Shown: piece after piece, positions 1-8,819 of the stretch
How the letters are laid out: every line of letters starts with the position of its first letter
How positions within the stretch are numbered: the stretch's first letter is position 1
Assembly (NCBI GenBank): GCA_022009755.1
Contig: CP091722.1
Coordinates: forward strand, 1,372,001-1,436,000
Direction of reading: 5' to 3'
DNA from: Oscillospiraceae bacterium
GTDB taxonomy: Bacteria > Bacillota > Clostridia > Christensenellales > QALW01
Length of the DNA stretch: 64,000 nucleotides
The notes under the pieces: model-generated
What the model was told of the DNA's origin: nothing
What the model saw: only the letters and a program-made list of their open reading frames with translations
Databases searched by the model: none
Translations under genes and position numbers: made by a program

Positions 1-823
1 TTTGGCAATGCTGCCCTTAAAGCCGAAAACATTGCCCTTTTCCATGCTGGGAGCGCATATGTTTTCATTCTGACAGTATATTCTCATATCCGCCGCCCGT
101 TTTTCATCATAGCAGGTAAAACCGAAAAAGGAAAACAGACGGTTGCCGAAGCGACCCTGAGCGTCAAAGCTGCGCCATACGCTTTCCGAAGCATAATAAA
201 GCTTAGATGCGGCAAAGGCTGCAAGCAGCATAAGCGCAAGCATTGCCGGAGCAAACCACGGGCTGCCCAGCCACGCAAGGCCCGCCTTGGGCACCAAGGA
301 TGCAAACAGGCTTGCCGACAGCGCCGCTCCGCCTATGATCTTCAGGGCGTTTGCCGGCAGCTCATCCAAAATACGCAGCGCCTCGTCCAGACCCCGTCCG
401 GAAATTCCGGCTTTGGAATATTCTGCTGTTCAGATCATATATTCTCTGGCTGTCCGCATCCGCAAAATCCATGTCCATGAATTTATCCGCAACCGCTTTA
501 TAAAAATTCACCTCGTACTGCTCCGCCTCCGCCGATTTCCAGTGCTGCAGTATGCAGCCCAGCAGCGCCGTAAGCGCCGTGCAGGCAAGTGCCCATATGG
601 CATACATTACGGCGTTCCCGCCCGAAACAAGCGCATCCACAAGGCGCGCCGTAAGCCACACCGTAACATACGGTCCAAGCGCACTCACCACGGAATACAG
701 CAGTGAGGAAACCACCCTGCGCGGGCATATTTTCCAAATCAGCTTCCAGCCTCTTATATTGCTTTTCCACGCCGTCCTGAAGCTTTCCTTATTCTTTTGG
801 ACTTTTACATTATTCCTTTTCAT
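1..823 (-). CDS. ABC transporter permease/ATPase, N-terminal part (partial, frameshifted)
   Basis: This is the second of two tandem ABC exporter genes; only its membrane domain lies inside the window, and the ATP-binding domain would be beyond the left edge. The start ATG (823) follows a GGAGG-type ribosome site and overlaps the stop of the upstream ABC gene by 14 bases, so the two are translationally coupled and probably form a heterodimeric exporter. The protein has several hydrophobic segments and the family-typical cytoplasmic helix text (RIYDLNSRIFQ). The frame breaks near 405: after SRIFQSRN the next frame continues as SGRGLDEALRIL and stays open to the window edge, so one extra T in an AATTTCC run is likely. 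Substrate is unknown; peptide or drug export would suit the neighbouring AgrCA-like pair. Confidence 0.8.
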
Positions 824-2695
824 TGTCCTGCCCTCCATCCTCCTGTGCACTTTGCGCATTTTCGCGATAATAACGGCTTTGTATCTCAAACAGCCGGGCA
901 TATCCTCCCGACAGCGCCAGCAGCTCCTCGTGCGTGCCCTCCTCCTTTATGTTACCGTTTTCCAAAAACAGTATCCGGTCGCAGAACCGCGTGGAGGCCA
1001 GCCTGTGCGAAATGAACACCGAGGTCCGCCCTTTGGTCATCTCGTTGTATTTCATGTATATATCGTTCTCCGCTATCGGATCCAGCGCCGCCGTGGGCTC
1101 ATCAAGAATTATGATGGGAGCATCCTTATATAACGCCCGCGCCAGCATAAGCCTCTGCATCTGTCCGCCGGACAGCTCCACACCGTCCTCGTATACACTG
1201 CGGCCGATGTGCGTCTGCAGCCCCTGCGGCAGGGCTTCCATCTTCTGCGTAAGCCCCGCCTTTTCAACACATTCACGCACCCTCTGCATGTCGATGCCGT
1301 CTAACCTCTGAGCCACATTTTCCGCCGCCGTGACCTCCATAACGGAAAAATCCTGAAACACCGCAGAAAACAGCCCGTAATAATCCCGTCTGTTATATTG
1401 CCGTATATCCTCCCCGTTAAGCAGCACACGCCCCCGGGTCGGATCCAGCAGTCCGCACATGAGCCTTACAAGAGTGGTCTTTCCCGCACCGTTAAGCCCC
1501 ACTATCGCCAGCTTTTCCCCGGAGTGCACCGTAAGGTTCATTCCGTTTACGGTGTCCTTTTCCGCACCCGGATAACGGTAATGCACATTCTCTAACTTCA
1601 GCTCATAGCCCTTATTTTCCGCCGCCAGCGGCTTGCCGTCCTCAAATCTGAACGCCTCCGGCCACTCCAGGCACTCCCGCACCGAGGTTATGTCAAGGCT
1701 TTGGCGTGAAAGCAGCACGAATCTGTCCAGCAGCCCCGTGACCCACTGCGCGAAGCCGCCCACCGCGGAAAAGCACAGCAAAAACTGTGCAATGCTCATT
1801 TTTCCGCCGGTTACCGCAGCTATCAGATATGCATACGCCGCGCCGTTTCGTATAAGCGTAAGCGCCGTTTCGGCCGCACCGGCAAGAATATACCCTCTCT
1901 CCTTTTTATTTACAAACCCGCGGTAGGCCGCCGAAGCAGCATTATAAACATCCGTTATCCAGCCCTGAAGACCGAATATACGCACATCCTTTGCATAATC
2001 CCTTTCCACCGCCGTATTGTAAATATACCGAAACTTCTTGGAATACCGGCTTTCCTCCTGGCGGTGATTGTATTCCCACAAGCCGGCACGCCGGTTTATA
2101 AAATAGCAGGCCGCCGCAGTAACGCTCACCAGCAGTATTATCCATATTTCCAGCTGCGCAAGAAATATCAAATATACCGCAAAGCCTATCGCGTAGGTGA
2201 TTATATCGGTCCATGTGCCCCATACCGCCTCGCATGCCATATTGTTGCCCGCCGTGCTTCTCATGGCCTTTCGCATTTTTCCAAAAAACGGGTATCCAGT
2301 ATGTTTTGGTAAGAGGTCGACGCTCTTTTTTTGTTGATACGCAGTATTATCCCCTCGCGCACCGATATCCTGCCGAAAAGCGCAACATTTTTCAGATAGT
2401 TTTCCAAGCAGTACGCTATAAACAGCCCCGCCGTAAACAGCACTATTGTAAGCATCAGGCTTCCAAGCCCCGCTCCGTCCTCCAGCCCGGAGAGCACGGT
2501 CGGGGTCACCAACAGCTCCAGCACCGCCTTGCCCGATGCCGTAAGCGCCAGCGCAAGGCACATAAACGGCACGCTTTTGCAACTGTTAAAGGCCGCCCTC
2601 AGCATAAAGCCCGTATTCTGCCACAGATTGTATTTCGGCTTTTCCCCTTTTTCTTTTTTCTTCTTTCCTTTTGCCGGATTCTTCTTGCTTTCCAT
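810..2695 (-). CDS. ABC transporter, fused permease and ATP-binding domains (frameshifted)
   Basis: Half-exporter with a membrane domain followed by an ATPase domain. Visible ATPase motifs are Walker A GLNGAGKTT (about 1475-1503), signature LSGGQMQR (about 1155), Walker B IIILDEPTAALD (about 1100) and the SHRL switch histidine. The start at 2695 (MESKKNPAKG) is set by GGAGAAGG eight bases upstream; the N-terminus is a Lys-rich tail before the first membrane helix. The frame shifts near 2288: FLEKCERP-stop in one frame should read LEKMRKAMRS in the next, explained by one lost A in an A6 run. With that base restored the protein is 628 residues, normal for the family. It probably pairs with the overlapping downstream ABC gene and may be controlled by the LytTR/GHKL pair just upstream. 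Confidence 0.88.
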
Positions 2696-2837
2696 AGTCT
2701 TTTCCTTCTCCGTTTTATCCTCGGCTGCGCCGTGCAGGCGCCGCCCGTTTATGCACCGCGGCGGATACGCCGCACCGGATATACTTATGCGCAAAGATCT
2801 TTTTGCATATCCCTTTTGCGCATTATAATAATAGCAT

Positions 2838-2868
2838 AAAAAAACATCGCCGACACAATCGGGTGATG
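2838..2868 (-). terminator. intrinsic terminator between kinase and ABC genes
   Basis: On the minus strand CATC-A-CCCGA and TCGGCGATG form an imperfect stem followed by seven T. A TATAAT element lies just downstream at 2822-2827, so the ABC genes probably have their own promoter. The hairpin could also act as an attenuator for read-through from the two-component genes. Confidence 0.55.
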
Positions 2869-2894
2869 AATTGCATTATTTCGGTGACGAACTG

Positions 2895-2926
2895 CAAAAA
2901 AAGCGCCGCTTTATCTCAAGCCGCGC
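2895..2926 (-). terminator. terminator after the GHKL kinase gene
   Basis: Minus-strand stem GCGC-G-GCTT / AAGC-G-GCGC (one G:G mismatch) followed by TTTTTTT, about 100 bases after the kinase stop codon. No gene is seen in the 2696-3023 gap. Confidence 0.55.
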
Positions 2927-3023
2927 CCTCCCGCCCGCCCACCCCGGGCGCAGGCTTGCTGCACCGTTTTTGGTGTGCCGGGAGTATATTTTTACTTTAT
3001 TCACCCGCCGGATATTTATAAAA

Positions 3024-3692
3024 TCACTCCGCGCTCTGAGGCAGCAGTATTTCGGTTGTAAAGGCTCCGTCCTCGGAATTTCTGCTTAAATATCCTCCCA
3101 GCCGCTCCACTATCGCATCCACCCGCATAAGCCCTAGCCCGCGGCCCTCGCCCTTCGTGGTGGCAAAGCGCCCGGACTCCTTTTTTCGTTTTTTCTGCGC
3201 GGTAAAGTTCGTAAAGGAAATATACAGCTGGCTCCCCTTCATATCCATATATATTCTTATTATCCGCTCATCGGGCGGAAGCGGCAGCACCGCATCGATG
3301 GCATTATCGAAAAGGTTGCCCAGTATGCAGCACAGATCCAGCTCCGGAGTGCTCAGCCTCACCGGAATGTGCGCATCCGCCTGCACGCTTATATCCTTTG
3401 AATTCGCAAGGGATATTTTGCTGTTCAGTATTGCATCCGCCATGGGGTTCCCCGTTTTTATTACGGTATCCACCGTGCGCAGATCCGTATCCAATTCGTC
3501 AAGGTATTCCCGCAGGCGGCCGTAATCCCCTTTATCCGCAAGCGCCTTGAGCAGCTGTATATGATTGCGGTAATCATGGCGCCACATACGCATCTTTTTA
3601 TACATGTTCTCCACTTCCTGATAATGCGTATTTATAAGCTCCTTCTGATATTCCGCTATTTTTTTGTCCGTCCTTGCCCACAGTATGCCCAT
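3024..3692 (-). CDS. GHKL (AgrC-like) sensor histidine kinase without membrane domain
   Basis: The 222-residue protein has a coiled N-terminal stretch, the phospho-acceptor region WRHDYRNHIQ (near residue 38), the N-box LGNLFDNAIDA and a G-box region GEGRGLGLMRVDAI, the hallmarks of the HPK10/AgrC kinase family. Family members normally carry 5-7 membrane helices before this module; here the protein starts only about 35 residues before the histidine and I see no hydrophobic segment, so it would be cytosolic. The start has a good AAGGAG site 10 bases upstream and lies 24 bases after the response-regulator stop, so both are one operon. It likely phosphorylates that regulator. No frameshift to an upstream membrane domain is possible because the regulator gene fills that space. 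Confidence 0.85.
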   Translation of the reverse strand: MGILWARTDKKIAEYQKELINTHYQEVENMYKKMRMWRHDYRNHIQLLKALADKGDYGRLREYLDELDTDLRTVDTVIKTGNPMADAILNSKISLANSKDISVQADAHIPVRLSTPELDLCCILGNLFDNAIDAVLPLPPDERIIRIYMDMKGSQLYISFTNFTAQKKRKKESGRFATTKGEGRGLGLMRVDAIVERLGGYLSRNSEDGAFTTEILLPQSAE

Positions 3693-3716
3693 TTTTGCGC
3701 TCCTTTTTCCTTTATG

Positions 3717-4415
3717 CTAATTTCCCGCTATAACCGCCCTGCACAGCGGCTCATAGGCTCCCCGCGGCAGCGGCAGCGCCGTCCCGTCCGAAAGGATTAC
3801 CTCCTTTTTGGTTATCCTTCGTATCTGCTTGAGGTTAAGTATATAAGACCTTCCCACACGGTAAAAGCCCGCCCCCAATTCCTTTTCAAAATCGGCAAGC
3901 GTCCGTTTTACGGTGTAATCCCTGCGCGCGTGCAGCGTAACATAGTTCCCGTACACCTCAAGGTACCTCACCGTGTATGTCGGCAGCACCTCCGTAACTC
4001 CGCCCGCCTCAAAGCTTATGCACCGCTGCGACTGCGCCAGCCTCTGCCTCGCCCTGTCCATAACACCGAAGAATTTTTCCTTTGAAACCGGCTTCATAAG
4101 GTAGTGCAGCGCCGAAACATCATAGCCCTGCTCTATATAATCGGAATATCCCGTTATAAATACGATCTGTATGACCTCACTCTCCCTGCGCACCAGCCCC
4201 GCCAGCTCCACGCCGTCCATTCTGCCCATTTCTATATCCAGCAGCAGTATGTCAAAGCCCTTGTCCTCCTCAAAACGGAACAAAAAGCTCTCCGCCGACG
4301 GAAATATCTCGCACGCAACCTCCTCTGAGCGCGCCGCCGCCCACTCCTTTGCCAAAAGAAGCGAATATCCGGCATCCTCCCTGCTGTCATCGCATATCGC
4401 TATTCTGTACGCCAT
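3717..4415 (-). CDS. LytTR-family response regulator (AgrA-like)
   Basis: The 232-residue protein has an N-terminal receiver domain (acidic pair CDDS at residues 8-11, phospho-acceptor in LLLDIEMGRMDG, conserved Lys in LMKPVS) and a C-terminal LytTR DNA-binding domain (YLEVYGNYVTLH, GFYRVGRSYILNL). Such regulators bind paired direct repeats near target promoters as dimers. It is the first gene of an operon with the GHKL kinase and stands upstream of two ABC exporters, the standard arrangement for peptide-sensing or envelope-stress exporters. The start at 4415 follows a GGGGGAGAGG stretch. No autoinducer-peptide gene was recognised nearby. Confidence 0.9.
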   Translation of the reverse strand: MAYRIAICDDSREDAGYSLLLAKEWAAARSEEVACEIFPSAESFLFRFEEDKGFDILLLDIEMGRMDGVELAGLVRRESEVIQIVFITGYSDYIEQGYDVSALHYLMKPVSKEKFFGVMDRARQRLAQSQRCISFEAGGVTEVLPTYTVRYLEVYGNYVTLHARRDYTVKRTLADFEKELGAGFYRVGRSYILNLKQIRRITKKEVILSDGTALPLPRGAYEPLCRAVIAGN

Positions 4416-4687
4416 CCCTCTCCCCCTTTACGCAAACGCCCTGCACGGCTTTCCCTGTCGCCCGCGGCTTTTTTGATATTTTATCATGTTTTTTCCGTTT
4501 TGCAAGATGTTTTCTCCCTGCGTTTTTGCGCCGCACTCCCCTTATTTTTCACGGCGCTGTCGCCGCACCGTGAATATTTAAGACCGCGTCTAAACGCTCT
4601 CTGTGCCGCAAACAGCCGTCAGAAATCGGAGCAGCCCCTCGCACCGCCCGTTTATGTGAAGTTTTTCCGAAGTTTTCACATTTGGTA

Positions 4688-4716
4688 TTGCAATTTGCCT
4701 TCGCGGTTGTTATAAT
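4688..4716 (+). promoter_or_regulatory. sigma-A-type promoter of the PHP gene
   Basis: TTGCAA (4688-4693), 17-base spacer, TATAAT (4711-4716). The predicted start near 4723 leaves a leader of about 120 bases. Confidence 0.75.
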
Positions 4717-4759
4717 TATTAGTTGAGAGATAATTTGCAGCGGAACATTTTCGCCCTAC

Positions 4760-4780
4760 CGCCCCTCTTGTATAGGGGCG
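4760..4780 (+). promoter_or_regulatory. leader hairpin upstream of PHP gene
   Basis: A perfect 7-bp stem CGCCCCT / AGGGGCG with a 7-base loop lies about 40 bases after the predicted transcription start. It has no strong T-run, so it is more likely a stability or protein-binding element than a terminator. Confidence 0.4.
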
Positions 4781-4842
4781 TTTGACCGCGCATACACGAT
4801 AAACGCATCGCGCGGGCAGCAAAAAAACGGAGGTTATTATCC

Positions 4843-6129
4843 ATGGATATAAACGAAAAGAAAAACGCTCTTATCGAAAAACTCAACGCCCCCACTCCGC
4901 CGGAGCGTCTGGCCGCCCTTTCGGAGCTCAAAGCAATGATAGATGCCGGGGAGATCACCATGACGCCCCGCGGCACCGATATCAACAATCATATACACAC
5001 CATCTATTCCTTCTCTCCGTACAGCCCGTGCAAGGCTGTATGGCTTTCCTGCGTAGCCGGTCTGTGCACGGCCGGGCTTATGGATCATGACTCCATCAGC
5101 GGCGCGAAGGAATTTATAAAGGCCGGAGAAATTATGGGGCTGCCCACCACCATCGGCATGGAGATGCGCGTAAGCTTCCGCGGCACACCCCTTGAAAGCC
5201 GCCGCATAAACAATCCCGATCAGTCCGGCGTGGCATACATGGCGCTGCACGGGGTGCCGCACGATGCAATAGACCGCGTTAATGAATTCATGGCTCCCTA
5301 CCGTGAAGAGCGCAACAAGCGCAACCGCGCCATGACCGCGCGCATAAACGAAATAACCGCCCCCATGGGTATAACCCTTGATTTGACCGCGATGTTCTCT
5401 CCCTCAGCCGCGCCGAGGAGGGGGGGCAGCGTTACGGAGCGCCATGTGCTCTTCGGGCTTGCCCAAGCAATAATCCGCAAATACGGACGCGGTCCGGCGG
5501 TGCTCGGGTTTGTACGCGACAAGCTGGGAATGTCGGTGTCGCCCCGTCTTGAGGCCCGCCTTAACGACCCCGAAAACTCCCATTACGATTACGATCTTCT
5601 GGGCATTCTCAAAAGCGATACCCGCTTCTTCTATATAGATGCCGATGCCGAGTGCATGCCCGTAAAGGCCGCTCTGGAATTTGCCGATGAAATAGGCGCC
5701 ATTTCCGCCTATGCCTACCTCGGCGATGTGGCGCAGAGCGTCACGGGAGATAAGCGCGCCCAAAGCTTTGAGGATTCCTATCTTGACGAGCTTTTCTCCA
5801 TTATAAGCGAGCTGGGCTTCCGCGCCGTTACATATATGCCCTCTCGCAATACCGAGGAGCAGCTGGAGCGTCTGCGCACGCTGTGCGAGCGCTATGCCCT
5901 GTTCCAGATAAGCGGCGAGGATATAAATTCTCCCCGTCAGCTCTTTATTTGCGAGGCGCTCAAAAACCCCAAGTACAGTAACCTTGTGGATTCCGCATGG
6001 GCGCTCATAGGGCACGAAAATGCAGCCACGGGCGATCACAGCCGCGGAATGTTCTCCAAAGAAACCCTTTGCGATATGCCGGAGCTGGACAACCGCATAT
6101 CCCATTACAGCAAGCTGGGCAAGCAGTAA
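4843..6129 (+). CDS. PHP-domain metal-dependent phosphoesterase
   Basis: The 428-residue protein carries PHP metal-binding motifs: DINNHIHTIYSFSPYSP near residue 46 (His-x-His) and LMDHDSISGAKEF (Asp-His-Asp) near residue 79, plus GMEMRV further on. PHP proteins hydrolyse phosphoesters (for example histidinol phosphate, or 3',5'-nucleotides) with a trinuclear metal site; the substrate cannot be told here. It lacks a signal peptide and is probably cytosolic. The start follows CGGAGG nine bases upstream. It is monocistronic, bounded by its own promoter and a strong terminator. A seven-G run near 5418 is an indel-prone place, but the frame reads through into family-like sequence (GGSVTERH), so it appears intact. 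Confidence 0.85.
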   Translation: MDINEKKNALIEKLNAPTPPERLAALSELKAMIDAGEITMTPRGTDINNHIHTIYSFSPYSPCKAVWLSCVAGLCTAGLMDHDSISGAKEFIKAGEIMGLPTTIGMEMRVSFRGTPLESRRINNPDQSGVAYMALHGVPHDAIDRVNEFMAPYREERNKRNRAMTARINEITAPMGITLDLTAMFSPSAAPRRGGSVTERHVLFGLAQAIIRKYGRGPAVLGFVRDKLGMSVSPRLEARLNDPENSHYDYDLLGILKSDTRFFYIDADAECMPVKAALEFADEIGAISAYAYLGDVAQSVTGDKRAQSFEDSYLDELFSIISELGFRAVTYMPSRNTEEQLERLRTLCERYALFQISGEDINSPRQLFICEALKNPKYSNLVDSAWALIGHENAATGDHSRGMFSKETLCDMPELDNRISHYSKLGKQ

Positions 6130-6170
6130 TGCTTTTGGAACCCGGCGGCCGTGTATGCATTAAATTATAA

Positions 6171-6202
6171 CGCCGCGCCCCAAAGGGCGCGGCGTTTCCT
6201 TT
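6171..6202 (+). terminator. strong intrinsic terminator, probably bidirectional
   Basis: A perfect 10-bp stem CGCCGCGCCC / GGGCGCGGCG with a 4-base loop is followed by a T-rich tail. It sits between convergent genes (PHP on +, serA on -). Confidence 0.85.
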
Positions 6203-6258
6203 TCAATTTGCTCTGCATCTGCGTGCTCTGTGTTCTTTAATACAGAACCTTTCCCCGA

Positions 6259-7422
6259 TTACAGCACGCGTATTCTTATCATGTCCGGAATTCCCGCAAG
6301 GTCGTCCAGCAGCTTCTGCTCGGCGCCGGAATCAATGTCTATCATGGTGTAGGCAATATCGCCGCGGGATTTGTTTATCATGTCCGATATGTTTATGTTG
6401 TCCGCCGCTATAATCTCGGTTATCCGTCCTATCATATTGGCAATGTTTTTGTGTATCATGCATATGCGGGTGCGCCCCGTCCACGGCAGCTCGCAGGCCG
6501 GCATGTTTACGCTGTTTTTTATATTGCCCAAGCGCAGATATTCATCCAGCTCCTGCGCGGCCATGGCGGCGCAGTTGTCCTCGCTCTCTGGCGTGGAGGC
6601 GCCTAAGTGCGGAATAAGCACGGCATTCTTTACCCCTATAAGCTCCTGACAGGGGAAATCCGTAACATATCGCGATATCTTGCCGCTTTCAAGCGCCTCT
6701 ATCACATCGGCGGTGTTTACAAGCTCGCCTCGGGCGAAGTTCAGTATCATAACCCCGTCCTTCATGAGGGCAATGCTGTCCTTGTTTATAATGCCGCGGG
6801 TTTCATCAAGCAGCGGAACATGCAGGGTAATTACATCGCACTCGGCAAATATCTGCTCCTTCCCCGCCGCCTTTTGTATCTTGCGGGAAAGCCGCCATGC
6901 CGCATCCACGGAAAGGTGGGTGTCAAAGCCCAGCACTTCCATGCCCAGATTGTAGGCATCGTTTGCAACAAGGCCGCCTATTGCCCCAAGGCCTATAACC
7001 CCCAGCTTTTTCCCGCGTATTTCATGGCCCACAAAGGCTTTTTTGCCCTTTTCCACAAGCTTTGGAACCTCACTTCCCATGCCGTTTAGCGTGTCCACCC
7101 ATGCGCTTGCCTGAGAAAGATTGCGGCTTGCAAGCAGCATCGCGCCCAGCACCAGCTCGGCAACGCCGTTGGCGTTTGCGCCCGGAGTATTGAAAACCGT
7201 CACGCCCTTAAGCGCATACTCGGCGCAGGGAATATTGTTTGTTCCGGCGCCGGCGCGGGCCACCGCCATAACGCTTTGGGGCAGGCTGAATTCATGCATA
7301 TCGGCAGAACGCACCAGTATGCCCTCCGGCTCCTTCGCCTGAGCGGAAACACTGTATTCCTCCTTTGACAAATGATCGTATATACGGTCGGATATGGGAT
7401 TAAGCGTAAGTATCTCTTTCAT
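6259..7422 (-). CDS. serA: D-3-phosphoglycerate dehydrogenase
   Basis: This enzyme oxidises 3-phosphoglycerate with NAD+ to 3-phosphohydroxypyruvate, the first step of serine synthesis. The 387-residue protein shows the substrate domain text ARAGAGTNNIP, the NAD fold GVIGLGAIGG (near residue 142), the Arg motif NFARGELVNT, a catalytic His in LIPHLGASTPE, and a C-terminal ACT domain (from about residue 315, RICMIHKNIANMIG) suggesting serine feedback. It lacks the extra ASB domain of the long form. It lies 83 bases downstream of serC on the same strand, so the two form a serCA operon. No serB was seen. Confidence 0.95.
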   Translation of the reverse strand: MKEILTLNPISDRIYDHLSKEEYSVSAQAKEPEGILVRSADMHEFSLPQSVMAVARAGAGTNNIPCAEYALKGVTVFNTPGANANGVAELVLGAMLLASRNLSQASAWVDTLNGMGSEVPKLVEKGKKAFVGHEIRGKKLGVIGLGAIGGLVANDAYNLGMEVLGFDTHLSVDAAWRLSRKIQKAAGKEQIFAECDVITLHVPLLDETRGIINKDSIALMKDGVMILNFARGELVNTADVIEALESGKISRYVTDFPCQELIGVKNAVLIPHLGASTPESEDNCAAMAAQELDEYLRLGNIKNSVNMPACELPWTGRTRICMIHKNIANMIGRITEIIAADNINISDMINKSRGDIAYTMIDIDSGAEQKLLDDLAGIPDMIRIRVL

Positions 7423-7505
7423 TATAATATACCCTTTCCGGCAATGAGCCGTAAATGCAGCCGCTCACGGCCGCATCAAAGCCTCGGACGCTTTCCTTTT
7501 GCGCC

Positions 7506-8580
7506 TTATCTGTTCTCCGTTTCAAATTTTTTCATAAACTCAATAAGTGCCTTTACGCCCTCTACCGGCATGGCGTTGTAAATGGAGGCGCGCATTCCGC
7601 CCACAAGACGGTGACCCTTAAGGGACAGCAGCCCGTTTGCCGCCGCCTGCGCTACAAAGGCCGCATCGGTTTCCTTGCCGGGGTAACAAAGGGCACATTC
7701 ATAAGGGAACGGTCCTCCTTTGCCACGGAGTTTGTATAAAAATCGGAATTGTCTATAAAATCATAGAGCAAGCCCGCCTTATAGCGGTTTATTTTTTCCA
7801 TCTCCGCCACGCCGCCCAAGGACAGCAAATGCTCAAACACCAGCCCCGCAATATATATCTGATATGTGGGCGGAGTGTTGTACAGGCTGTCCGCATCGGC
7901 CTGAGTTTTCCATTTAAGCATCGTGGGGCATATATCCATGCTGCGCTCCAGCATATCCTCCCGCACGATAACTATCGTAAGCCCGGCGGAGGATATATTC
8001 TTCTGTGCGCCCGCATATATAACGGCGTAGCGCTCCACCGGCGTTACCTCGGCAAGGATATTGGAGGACATATCCGCAACCAGCGGCACCCCTGCGGTGT
8101 CGGGCAATTCGGTATAGTGCGTGCCGAATATGGTGTTATTGGTGGTAATATGCACATAGTCCGCGTCCCTGTCAAAATCCGCAGCCGTCGTGCGGGGAAT
8201 ATAGGTGTAATTTTTATCCTGGCTGCTTGCCGCCGCGCGGGCATTTGTGAAACGCGAGGCCTCCTTAAAGGAAAGGGAAGCGAAATTGCCCGTAATTATA
8301 TAATCCGCCTTGCCCCTTACGCTCAGGTTCAGCGGAACGGCAGCAAACTGCTGGCTTGCGCCGCCCTGAATGAACAGCACCTTGTAGTTTCGGGGATGTT
8401 CATAAGAGTGCGCAGATCGGCCTCCGCTTTTTTTATTATGGCATCATAGCATTTGGCGCGGTGGGACATCTCCATTACCGACATACCGGTGCCTTCATAA
8501 TCCAGCATCTGCTCCTGTGCTTTTTTCAGCACCTCAAGGGGCAGCATGGAAGGTCCTGCGCTGAAGTTGTAGTTTCTCAT
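7506..8580 (-). CDS. serC: phosphoserine aminotransferase (two frameshifts)
   Basis: The enzyme transaminates 3-phosphohydroxypyruvate to phosphoserine using glutamate and PLP. The start MRNYNFSAGPSMLP is diagnostic; further family text includes FIQGGASQQF, the PLP-Asp region VADMSSN and the Lys motif YAGAQKN. Two indels split it: near 8388 NIPENYKVL is broken by a lost A (GAAAACTAC to GAAACTAC), and near 7684 FVTPGKETDAAF is broken by a lost C in a C5 run. Restored length is 358 residues, the family norm. The start follows AGGAGG, and the C-terminus (FMKKFETENR) ends in the third frame at 7506. It is co-transcribed with serA. Confidence 0.93.
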
Positions 8581-8675
8581 ATATTCATCCTCCTGTTAAA
8601 AATATATTGCCGCGGGCATATAAATATCCGTTTTTTAAGTATTTTTTCGTTTCCGAAAAAATAAATCATGCCCTT

Positions 8676-8704
8676 ATTATACACACTTTATCGTAGTAAA
8701 GCAA
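8676..8704 (-). promoter_or_regulatory. serCA promoter
   Basis: Minus strand TTGCTT, 17-base spacer, TATAAT; about 95 bases upstream of the serC start. Confidence 0.7.
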
Positions 8705-8819
8705 GCGTAAATATGCGAAAATACATGTTTTTTAGCCGCTGCGCACGAAAAAGCCTCTGAAAAAGAATAAATAAGTCCAATAAAAATGCGGCCGCCTTTT
8801 ACTCAAAGCGGCCGTAATA

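Larger units (their letters stand above)
4416..4842. other. divergent intergenic region
   Basis: It separates the response-regulator operon (-) from the PHP gene (+). The plus-strand promoter and leader hairpin are listed separately; the rest (4416-4680) shows no convincing gene. Confidence 0.6.
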
